A stretch of DNA of 9,328 bases from positions 1 through 9,328 of the forward strand of contig CACGET010000036.1 of NCBI GenBank assembly GCA_902572155.1. The letters run 5' to 3'. The translations under genes were made by a program, and so were the position numbers. Position 1 is the first letter of the stretch. Each line of letters begins with the position of its first letter. Below the pieces are notes generated by a model, which was not told the origin of the DNA, did not search any database, and saw only the letters and a program-made list of their open reading frames with translations. Source of the stretch: an uncultured Pelagibacteraceae bacterium (GTDB taxonomy: Bacteria; Pseudomonadota; Alphaproteobacteria; Pelagibacterales; Pelagibacteraceae). This document shows positions 1 through 6,468 of the stretch, piece by piece.

Positions 1-49
1 AGGCATTATTAATAAAATTATAATTTTGTAAATAACTAGGCATTATTAA
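1..49. repeat. 12-bp direct repeat, two copies 37 bp apart
   Basis: AGGCATTATTAA occurs at 1-12 and again, perfectly, at 38-49. The first copy touches the window edge, so further copies could lie to the left. In such A/T-rich DNA a 12-bp match is only mildly surprising, but the GGC core makes it less likely to be pure composition. No function is assigned. Confidence 0.4.
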
Positions 50-135
50 GATAATCCAATAAAATTATTTGTTTAAATTTCATGCAACTAAGTCTAATTA
101 TAGAATAAAATAAACAATCTTTATTTTTACTTTAT

Positions 136-141
136 TATAAT
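136..141 (+). promoter_or_regulatory. possible -10 element for the small basic ORF
   Basis: A perfect TATAAT lies 20 bp before the ATG of the 37-residue ORF. The best -35 candidate is TAAACA at 111-116, which matches the consensus at 4 of 6 positions but with a long 19-bp spacer. Chance TATAAT matches are common in this composition, so this is only weak support. Confidence 0.25.
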
Positions 142-160
142 AATCTGTATATATTTTAGA

Positions 161-274
161 ATGTCTAAAAGATATAGTGGAAAATCGTTTAAAGACTCTA
201 GCGTAAGCAAAAAACCAAAATTAAGTCTAAAAGAAAAAAGAAAAATAAAAAAAGGAAAAACTAAAAAATCTTAA
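161..274 (+). CDS. candidate 37-residue lysine-rich basic microprotein
   Basis: An ATG at 161 opens a frame of 37 codons ending in TAA at 272-274. The product starts MSKRYSGKSFKDSS and becomes almost wholly K/R/S-rich after residue 17, with no membrane segment or cysteine. The strong positive charge suggests nucleic-acid or ribosome contact, which is inference only. Its stop overlaps the stop of the convergent helicase gene by 4 bp (TTAA), the same geometry as two clearly real gene pairs in this window; that is the best argument that it is real. A TATAAT lies 20 bp upstream, and there is no Shine-Dalgarno sequence. I do not recognise a family. The alternative is a chance ORF, since A-rich DNA readily encodes lysine runs, although the first 16 residues are more mixed than chance A-rich sequence would give. 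Confidence 0.45.
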   Translation: MSKRYSGKSFKDSSVSKKPKLSLKEKRKIKKGKTKKS

Positions 275-1752
275 GAAAATCCTCTTTTTTTACTGTGTTT
301 TTTGAAAGTAAAATTTTTAGGTCTTCTATTTCTATTTTTAAATTTTTTATTTCTTTTAAATTTAAAGCTTTTTCTTTCTCCTTCTGAAGATGAACTTTCC
401 AAAGGTTTCTTTGCAATATATTTTGGGTTATTGGTATATCCTGATGATTTTAGGCTTTTCTTTTTGAAAAGTTTTTTCTTACTTTTAAAACTAAAATCTT
501 TTTTTTCAACCCTGGGCTCTTTATCTGATCTTCCTTTTCTGTAAGATTTTCTTTTATCATTAAAGTTTAATTTTTTTTCCTCTCTAAATTTTCTTTTTTT
601 ATTATTTGGTCTTTTATCTCTTCTTTTACTATTTGAGCTTTTTCTTGAACTACTTGATATTGGTTTATAATTAGGGTTTATCAATTTATTAATAGAATTC
701 CACATTGATCTGTCATCTGATGTTAGAAAGGTTAAAGCAGAGCCATCTGACCCAGCTCTTGCAGTTCTTCCAATTCTATGGACATAATCTTCAGGAACTT
801 GTGGCAAATCATAATTAATTACATGTTGAATTAAAGGGATATCAAGACCTCTTGCTGCTACATCGGTTGCAATCAGAATTCTTTTTAATCCTTTTCGAAA
901 AGAATTAATAACGCGATCCCTTTTGCTTTGACGAAGATCTCCATGAATAGCATCTGCTGAATGGCCTTCCTCTTTTAAACGTTTTACCATTTTGTCTGCA
1001 CTTCTTTTGGTTTTAACAAAAACTAAAATAGATCCCTTTCTGGCTAAAAATTGATCTATTAATTCATCATACTTATTTTCTTTAAAAACTTGCAGCGTCT
1101 CTTGCTTAATTTTTGCAATTGGAACTGAAGGGGTGCCAGTAGATATTCTTTCAGGTTTAGTCAAATATCTCTCTGAAATTCTTAAAATGTTTTGAGGTAA
1201 GGTTGCTGAAAATAGTAACGTTTGATGGTATTTCGGAACATACTTTAAAACCATTTCAATTTGTGGGGTAAAACCCATATCTAACATTCTATCAGTTTCA
1301 TCTAAAACTAAGTATTTTGTTGCTGATAAATTTAAACTTTTTCTTTTCAAGTGATCATTAATTCTTCCGGGTGTACCAACTATAATTCTTGATCTATTAC
1401 TAAGCTGCCTAAGTTGCTTTTGCATAGACTCTCCACCTATTAACAATGCTGTTTTGATATTAATCTTATCACTAATAATGCTTTTAATTGCCTCCATTAC
1501 TTGTGTGGCTAGTTCTCTAGTTGGACACATGACTAGAGCTAATGCATTTTTATCTAAAATTAATCTATTAATCAAAGGAATACTAAAAGCTAACGTTTTA
1601 CCTGTACCTGTTTGAGCAGTTCCAAGAATATCCCTTCCTTCCAATGCAACTGGTATCGCCATACCTTGAATTGGTGTTGGTTTTACAAAATTCATTTTAG
1701 ATAATGAATTTTTTAAAGAGTTTTCTATGTTTAATAATTTAAAATTTTCCAT
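271..1752 (-). CDS. DEAD-box ATP-dependent RNA helicase (RhlE-like) with long basic tail
   Basis: This 493-residue protein uses ATP to unwind or remodel RNA in the cytoplasm, as in ribosome assembly or mRNA turnover. All helicase motifs are present: the Q-motif region around residues 22-30 (FVKPTPIQG), motif I AQTGTGKT 46-53, Ia PTRELA 77-82, Ib TPGR 127-130, II DETD 151-154, III SAT 182-184, V ATDVAARGLD 295-304 and VI HRIGRTARAG 325-334. Motif II reads DETD, not DEAD, followed by the usual RMLDMGF. The core ends near residue 362. A tail of about 130 residues, rich in K, R, S, N and F, follows and probably binds RNA non-specifically. The ATG at 1752 places the Q-motif at its usual distance from the N-terminus; no Shine-Dalgarno sequence is visible. 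The gene stands alone, divergent from typA. The family is certain; the subgroup (RhlE versus SrmB/DeaD) is inferred from core similarity, so no symbol is given. Confidence 0.95.
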   Translation of the reverse strand: MENFKLLNIENSLKNSLSKMNFVKPTPIQGMAIPVALEGRDILGTAQTGTGKTLAFSIPLINRLILDKNALALVMCPTRELATQVMEAIKSIISDKINIKTALLIGGESMQKQLRQLSNRSRIIVGTPGRINDHLKRKSLNLSATKYLVLDETDRMLDMGFTPQIEMVLKYVPKYHQTLLFSATLPQNILRISERYLTKPERISTGTPSVPIAKIKQETLQVFKENKYDELIDQFLARKGSILVFVKTKRSADKMVKRLKEEGHSADAIHGDLRQSKRDRVINSFRKGLKRILIATDVAARGLDIPLIQHVINYDLPQVPEDYVHRIGRTARAGSDGSALTFLTSDDRSMWNSINKLINPNYKPISSSSRKSSNSKRRDKRPNNKKRKFREEKKLNFNDKRKSYRKGRSDKEPRVEKKDFSFKSKKKLFKKKSLKSSGYTNNPKYIAKKPLESSSSEGERKSFKFKRNKKFKNRNRRPKNFTFKKHSKKRGFS

Positions 1753-1941
1753 TTAGTGATTTAGAAATCTGTTTTGAAATTAAGTTCTTGATTCTTTATT
1801 AAATCTAATTTTATTGCGATATCTATATGTTTTTAAAACAATGACAAGAAATGAATTTTTTATTAATCACTATTTATGTTGTAATTACTGACTTTTTTTA
1901 AGTTTTCAAATCAAAGAATTAATGTATAAGAGCCACAATTT
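1753..1941. promoter_or_regulatory. divergent intergenic region between helicase and typA
   Basis: This 189-bp A/T-rich spacer must hold promoters for both flanking genes. For the helicase (minus strand) there is a TTGTCA at 1847-1842, a 5/6 match to the -35 consensus, followed by TATAGA (1827-1822) after only 14 bp or TAGATA after 16 bp. For typA, TATAAG at 1925-1930 follows TTTTCA at 1903-1908 with a 16-bp spacer; this would leave a leader of only a few bases before the ATG at 1942. All of these are weak. No hairpin or riboswitch was recognised. Confidence 0.35.
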
Positions 1942-3768
1942 ATGGACAACAATATCAGAAACATCACTATTATTGCACATGTCGATCATGGTAAGACTAC
2001 TTTGATTGATAATTTAATGAAACAAAGTGGATCTTTTAGAGAAAATGAGGTGGTTGATGAAAGGTTAATGGACTCTGGCGAACTTGAAAAAGAACGAGGT
2101 ATTACAATTTTAGCAAAGCCTGCCTCTATAAATTGGGGTGAGTCTAGAATAAATATTATAGATACCCCTGGACACAGAGATTTTGCAGCAGAAGTTGAAA
2201 GAGTTTTGAGCATGGCTGATGGAGCCTTATTGCTTATTGACTCAGCTGAAGGTGTGATGCCACAAACAAAATTTGTATTATCCAAGGCATTAAAACAAGG
2301 TTTAAAGCCTATAGTAGTAATTAATAAGTTAGATAAAACTGATCAAAGAGCTAATGAAGTTTTAGATGAAACATTTGATTTATTTGTAAGTTTAGATGCA
2401 AATGAAGGACAATTAGATTTTCCAGTCTTGTATGCAAGTGGAAGGTCGGGGTGGGCTGATTTAGATGTTGATGGTCCTAGAAAAAATTTAAATCCCCTTT
2501 TAGATTTAATTTTGAATCATGTAAAACCAGCTAAGCTTGATAAGGCTAAACCTTTTGCAATGCTTTCTACGCTTCTTTACGCTGATAGTTTTCTAGGTAG
2601 AAGTTTAGTTGGAAGAATTACTCAAGGAACAGCTAAGGCTAACCAATCGATCAAAGCTATAAATTTAAAAGGTGAGAAAGTTGATGAAGGAAAATTAACT
2701 AAAATTTTTAGATATGAAGGTACCAAAAAAGTTCCGATTGAAGTTGGAGAAGCTGGAGATATTGTTGTGATAGCAGGTTTAGAAAAGGCAAATGTTGCTG
2801 ATACTATTTGTGATTTAGGGGTGAATGAACCAATTAAAGCAACCCCAATAGATCCACCAACAATGTCAATTACGATTACTGTAAATACATCACCTTTAGC
2901 TGGCACTGAAGGAAAAAAACTTACAAGTACACAAATAAGAGAAAGATTAATTCAAGAAGCTCAGAATAATGTTGGTATCACTTTTTCAGAAAATGGGGGT
3001 AACGACTCATTTGTTGTAAGTGGCAGAGGAGAATTAATGTTAGAAATTTTATTAACGCAAATGAGAAGAGAAGGATTTGAGATGACAGTAAGTCCTCCAA
3101 AGGTTTTATATCAAATAAAGGAAAATGGAAGCAAACTAGAACCAATTGAGGAAATAACAATGGATTTGGATGAAGAATTTTCTTCAAAAGTAATAGACTC
3201 GATGAATAGAAGAAAAGGAAAATTAATAGATTTAAAAGATACTGGTAAAGGTAAAAAAAGATTAATATTTCATGCACCTACAAGAGGTTTGATGGGATAC
3301 ACAAGTAGATTTCTAACCTTAACAAAAGGTAATGGAGTTATTAATAGAATATTCCATGATTATGGACCATTTGAGGGAGACATGGAAGGCAGAAGAAATG
3401 GTGCATTAATTTCGATGGAGCAAGGAAAAGCAGTTGCTTTTGCAATTTTTAATTTACAGGCAAGAGGTGAAATGTTTGTAACACATAATGATCCTGTTTA
3501 TGCTGGAATGATTGTTGGATTATCTCCAAAACCAGGTGATATGATTATTAATGTAATGAAAGGTAAAAAACTTACTAACATGAGAACTCAAGGTACTGAT
3601 GAAAATGTAGTATTAACACCAGTAAGAAAAATGTCCATTGCAGAACAATTAAGTATGTTAAATACTGACGAGGCTTTAGAAATAACCCCTAAGTCTTGTA
3701 GATTAAGAAAAGCAATATTAAACCCCCATGAAAGAAAAAAAAGTGAAAAGTCTGGTGCTGCTGCTTAA
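1942..3768 (+). CDS. typA: ribosome-associated translational GTPase TypA/BipA
   Basis: This 608-residue protein has the normal TypA length. It is a GTPase of the EF-G/LepA group that binds the ribosome and is linked to ribosome assembly and growth under cold or stress. G-domain motifs: G1 AHVDHGKT 12-19, switch I ERGITI 51-56, G3 DTPGH 74-78, G4 NKLD 128-131. The beta-barrel and EF-G-like domains follow, and the TypA-specific C-terminal region is well kept, with RGLMGY 448-453, FHDYGPFEG around 471-479, GRRNG 483-487, KLTNMR 542-547 and PKSCRLRK 583-590. Switch II reads GHRDFAAEVER; most TypA proteins I know have GHADFGGEVER. The ATG at 1942 gives the standard N-terminus only four residues before the first beta-strand. 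There is no Shine-Dalgarno sequence. Its stop overlaps the convergent membrane-protein gene by 4 bp. Confidence 0.97.
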   Translation: MDNNIRNITIIAHVDHGKTTLIDNLMKQSGSFRENEVVDERLMDSGELEKERGITILAKPASINWGESRINIIDTPGHRDFAAEVERVLSMADGALLLIDSAEGVMPQTKFVLSKALKQGLKPIVVINKLDKTDQRANEVLDETFDLFVSLDANEGQLDFPVLYASGRSGWADLDVDGPRKNLNPLLDLILNHVKPAKLDKAKPFAMLSTLLYADSFLGRSLVGRITQGTAKANQSIKAINLKGEKVDEGKLTKIFRYEGTKKVPIEVGEAGDIVVIAGLEKANVADTICDLGVNEPIKATPIDPPTMSITITVNTSPLAGTEGKKLTSTQIRERLIQEAQNNVGITFSENGGNDSFVVSGRGELMLEILLTQMRREGFEMTVSPPKVLYQIKENGSKLEPIEEITMDLDEEFSSKVIDSMNRRKGKLIDLKDTGKGKKRLIFHAPTRGLMGYTSRFLTLTKGNGVINRIFHDYGPFEGDMEGRRNGALISMEQGKAVAFAIFNLQARGEMFVTHNDPVYAGMIVGLSPKPGDMIINVMKGKKLTNMRTQGTDENVVLTPVRKMSIAEQLSMLNTDEALEITPKSCRLRKAILNPHERKKSEKSGAAA

Positions 3769-4412
3769 TTAAAAATCTTACCAACTAAATATAACCCTAA
3801 AGCAACACAAGGACCTATTCCAAAGGCAAATAATAAAGTTCCTACCCCTACTGTACCACCTAAATACCATCCAATACTAACAACAGAAATTTCCAAAGTT
3901 GCTCTTACCATTGCAATTGGTAAATTTGTAATTTTCTGTAAACCAATCATTAATCCATCCCTAGGTCCAGCTCCTAGATTTGATATTAAATAAATACCAC
4001 CTCCAATTCCAACAGTTATAACTGAGACAAAAGCTAAAATTAATTGATGTATATAATTTGATGGTGTTGGAACAAATTTAATACAAAGATCAATCATTAA
4101 TGCAATAATGATAGCATTCAATATAGTTCCCATACCCGGTTTTTGACCTAAAGGTATCCACAAGGATAAAACTGCCACACTTATTAAGAAAGTAATTATT
4201 CCAATTGATAAATTAACATTTAAAGAAATGCCTTGGGCAAGAACGCTCCATGGTGAAGCTCCAGTAAAAGATACGATCAAAAGCCCCTCACCTAAGCCAA
4301 ATAATGTTAAGCCAAAACATAAGAAAAAAAATGTAGAAAATTTTGGCTTAAAATTATGAGGTTTTTTGGAACTCCAATTAACTACGGGTATTTTTTTAAT
4401 TTTTAAAAACAT
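3765..4412 (-). CDS. YczE/YitT-like integral membrane protein, six predicted helices
   Basis: This 215-residue protein has about six hydrophobic segments, near residues 27-49, 66-87, 94-114, 122-145, 168-187 and 192-211, after a hydrophilic 26-residue N-terminus without a cleavable signal. Two related glycine/proline motifs, GASPWSVL at 51-58 and GAGPRDGLM at 148-156, sit after the first and fourth helices. This suggests two three-helix halves. The motifs match the YczE group (COG2364) of uncharacterised inner-membrane proteins, whose substrate and role are not firmly known; transport is only a guess. The gene overlaps the end of typA by 4 bp tail-to-tail and is divergent from the DUF6134-type gene across 52 bp, so it is probably a single-gene transcript. 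The ATG at 4412 is the only Met before residue 94. Confidence 0.8.
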   Translation of the reverse strand: MFLKIKKIPVVNWSSKKPHNFKPKFSTFFFLCFGLTLFGLGEGLLIVSFTGASPWSVLAQGISLNVNLSIGIITFLISVAVLSLWIPLGQKPGMGTILNAIIIALMIDLCIKFVPTPSNYIHQLILAFVSVITVGIGGGIYLISNLGAGPRDGLMIGLQKITNLPIAMVRATLEISVVSIGWYLGGTVGVGTLLFAFGIGPCVALGLYLVGKIFN

Positions 4413-4464
4413 TTTTTAAATAATTACTTCTATTATTGATAAAGTCTATTAGTGTGAATTCCAA
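4413..4464. promoter_or_regulatory. 52-bp divergent spacer between membrane protein and DUF6134 gene
   Basis: Both flanking genes start outward from this spacer, so their promoters must lie here or inside the opposing coding sequences. TATTAT at 4431-4436 is a 5/6 match to the -10 consensus for the plus-strand gene, with no good -35 upstream. No ribosome binding site is evident for either gene. Confidence 0.3.
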
Positions 4465-5145
4465 ATGAAAAAATTTTTAATTTATGTTTTTATATCAATT
4501 TATTCATCGGTCTCCTTTGCTCATATTGGTCACTATATAAAATTTAATAAAGTTGAAATGGAAATTTTTAGAAATGGAGAGTTAATTGGTTATAATTATT
4601 ATTTTTTCACTCGAAATGGCGATGAAACAATTGTTACAAATCAAATCAAAATTTCAGTAAAACTTTTAGGTACTATAGTTTTTCAAGTCGAAGGGTATGG
4701 TGAAGAAAAGTATATTAAAGATCAATTAGTTTCCTTTAATTCTAAAACACTACAAAATGATAAAGAGAAATTTGTAAATTTAACTTTTGATAAAAATAAG
4801 AATGAATTCAATGTTAAAGGTTCATCATATAATGGAAAAGTATCCATAGAAAGTATTATAGGAAATTGGTGGAGTCATAAAATTTTACAAGCAAATACTC
4901 AGATCAGTCCGATTTCAGGGAGTATAAAAGATCAAGTTGTAACATTTTTGGGAAAAGAAAAAATTACTCAATATGGGAAAACATTCGTAGTTGATCATTT
5001 TACCCTGAAATCAAAAGATTTGTCATTACCTAAAAATAAAAAACTAGATTTTAATATTTGGTATGATCCTAAAACTTATAGAATTTTAAAAGTATCCTAT
5101 CAAAGAATGGGGAATTGGGAATATCGTCTCAAAAATGTAGAATAA
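4465..5145 (+). CDS. exported DUF6134-family protein
   Basis: The 226-residue product begins with a typical Sec signal: MKK, a hydrophobic core at residues 4-17, and a likely cleavage after SFA at residue 19. The mature part should therefore be periplasmic or outer-membrane associated. It looks beta-rich and follows the DUF6134 pattern as I know it: an early RNGELIGYNYYFF strand (36-48), an LGTIVFQVEGYGEEKY segment (68-83), the NWWSHKIL motif (134-141), a stretch ending ISPISG (147-152), and a terminal LDFNIWYD (194-201) followed by KVSYQRMGNWEYRL. The family resembles lipid-binding beta-barrel or beta-clam folds, but its function is unknown. The gene ends 6 bp before the convergent pmbA stop. 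Family assignment is from memory of the motif pattern. The in-frame GTG at 4453 is followed at once by a stop, so the ATG at 4465 is the start. Confidence 0.75.
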   Translation: MKKFLIYVFISIYSSVSFAHIGHYIKFNKVEMEIFRNGELIGYNYYFFTRNGDETIVTNQIKISVKLLGTIVFQVEGYGEEKYIKDQLVSFNSKTLQNDKEKFVNLTFDKNKNEFNVKGSSYNGKVSIESIIGNWWSHKILQANTQISPISGSIKDQVVTFLGKEKITQYGKTFVVDHFTLKSKDLSLPKNKKLDFNIWYDPKTYRILKVSYQRMGNWEYRLKNVE

Positions 5146-5159
5146 TTTAAATTATTTAC
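5137..5159. terminator. A/T palindrome at the convergent DUF6134/pmbA junction
   Basis: AATAATTTAAATTATT at 5141-5156 is a perfect 16-bp palindrome containing both convergent TAA stop codons in symmetric positions (5143-5145 on plus, 5154-5152 on minus). GTA at 5137-5139 and TAC at 5157-5159 extend the stem with one bulged G. It could act as a weak two-way terminator or 3'-end stabiliser. However, the central stem is pure A/T and no U-tract follows on the plus strand, so it is not a classic intrinsic terminator. Confidence 0.25.
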
Positions 5160-6468
5160 CTGCTACAACCATTCCTTCGATCATCATGGTTGGTGAGTTA
5201 ATTGCATATTCAAACTCTAAATCATTGGCTAGAGTTATGTTTTGAAACATATCTTTAAAATTACCTGCTATTGTAAATTCATTAATTGGATATTTAAACT
5301 CTCCATTTTCAATTAAAAAACCTGTCGCTCCAACTGAGTAGTCTCCAGTTACAATATTGCTTCCATGGCCGATAGTTTCTGTTATGTAAAGTGCTCTTGA
5401 ATTGGAATTTAAAAGATCTTTGTAACTAACTTTTCCATTATCAAAATAGAGATTGCTAATACCACCACATCTTCCATTAGATTTAAGATTTAATTTTCTT
5501 CCATTGTATGTGTCTACTAAATAACTTTTTAGCACTCCTTGTTTAACTAAATCTAATGTTTCTGATTTAACCCCTTCTAAATCAAAACTTTTTGAACCCA
5601 AACCTTTTAATATATCTGGTTTATCAAAAACATTTATATTATCAGAAAATACTCTATCATTAATTTTATCTTTTAAGAAAGTAGTACCTCTTGAAACAGC
5701 AGAAGATGATATTGCGCTAGCAAAGGTGCTCAATATTCCTTTAGCTATTCTTTTATCAAAAATAATACTAATTTTTTCACTTCCTATTTTTTGTGGATTA
5801 AGTTTTTTCATTGTTAGTTCAGCTGAAATTTTTCCCAAATTCTCTGCGGACTTTATATCTTCTAAGTGGCATTTGTTTGTATATTCGTAGTCTCGTTCCA
5901 TACTTTTATCCTCTTTTGCTACAGCAACACATGATGCGGTAAATGAAGATGATTTATAACCTTCACAAAAACCAATACTATTGGCTAAAATAAAACTAGA
6001 TTTATCTTCAGAAAAACTAGACTCAGTATTAATTATTTTTTCATTATATGAAGCTGACTCCTCCAGTTGTTTTAAATATTCAATTTTTTTGTCATTTTCT
6101 AAATGAGTATTGTCAAATAAATTTAGATCTTTAATCTCTTTTGCTAATAATTTTTTATCAGGAAGTGAATTAAATTCATCCTCAGGTGTATTTTTTGTAG
6201 TTTCAATACATTTTTCAATCAATACTTTTAGATTATGATCTAATAAATTTGATGAGGAAATAGAAGATTTTTTGTGGTCAATATAAGTTGTAATATTTAT
6301 GCCAAGATTATCAGATCTATTTGATTCATCTAATTTTTTATTTCTAAAATTAACTGTTTCAGTAATCGAATTGCTAACAATTACACTAGAATTTGTTGCA
6401 CCTAATTTCTTTGCTAAATCTAAACAATAGGCAGCTTTTTTTTCTAAGTAATTTTGTTCCTTGACCAT
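5152..6468 (-). CDS. pmbA: PmbA, non-catalytic partner of the TldD/PmbA (TldD/TldE) metalloprotease
   Basis: The 438-residue protein is of normal PmbA (TldE) length. With TldD it forms a cytoplasmic heteromeric protease that, in E. coli, matures microcin B17 and degrades CcdA; the native substrate here is unknown. PmbA signatures include SAISSSAVSRGTTFLKDKIN (251-270), DTYNGRKLN (319-327), NGRCGG (331-336), GDYSVGATGFLIENGE (375-390) and the terminal NSPTMMIEGMVVAGK. It lacks the HExxxH zinc motif, as expected for the partner subunit. Its ATG (6468-6466) overlaps the tldD stop in TAATG, so the two are almost certainly co-translated from one mRNA. The gene is second in the operon and ends 6 bp from the convergent DUF6134-type gene. 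Confidence 0.93.
   Translation of the reverse strand: MVKEQNYLEKKAAYCLDLAKKLGATNSSVIVSNSITETVNFRNKKLDESNRSDNLGINITTYIDHKKSSISSSNLLDHNLKVLIEKCIETTKNTPEDEFNSLPDKKLLAKEIKDLNLFDNTHLENDKKIEYLKQLEESASYNEKIINTESSFSEDKSSFILANSIGFCEGYKSSSFTASCVAVAKEDKSMERDYEYTNKCHLEDIKSAENLGKISAELTMKKLNPQKIGSEKISIIFDKRIAKGILSTFASAISSSAVSRGTTFLKDKINDRVFSDNINVFDKPDILKGLGSKSFDLEGVKSETLDLVKQGVLKSYLVDTYNGRKLNLKSNGRCGGISNLYFDNGKVSYKDLLNSNSRALYITETIGHGSNIVTGDYSVGATGFLIENGEFKYPINEFTIAGNFKDMFQNITLANDLEFEYAINSPTMMIEGMVVAGK

Larger units (their letters stand above)
1..160. other. A/T-rich non-coding leader region at window edge
   Basis: I see no open frame of useful length on either strand; all six frames close quickly. The stretch holds a 12-bp direct repeat (listed separately) and a perfect TATAAT hexamer near its right end. 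It is probably the intergenic region upstream of the small basic ORF that follows. The gene to its left, if any, lies outside the window. Confidence 0.6.

Noticed and set aside
262..292. Possible A/T hairpin terminator (TAAAAAA paired with TTTTTTA) at the microprotein/helicase junction
   Set aside because: The stem is only A/T, the loop is long, and the A and T runs are explained by lysine codons on each strand; there is no GC-rich stem.
302..544. 80-codon plus-strand ORF rich in Leu and Phe
   Set aside because: It is the antisense reading of the lysine-rich helicase tail; AAA/AAG codons read backwards give TTT/CTT (Phe/Leu). The helicase frame is clearly the real one.
1986..3277. Three minus-strand ORFs of 94-99 codons inside typA
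   Set aside because: They lie wholly within a full-length, well-conserved TypA and have no family features.
3765..3772. TTAATTAA palindrome at the typA/YczE-like junction
   Set aside because: Eight A/T bases around a shared stop codon; too short to be a terminator or a site on its own.
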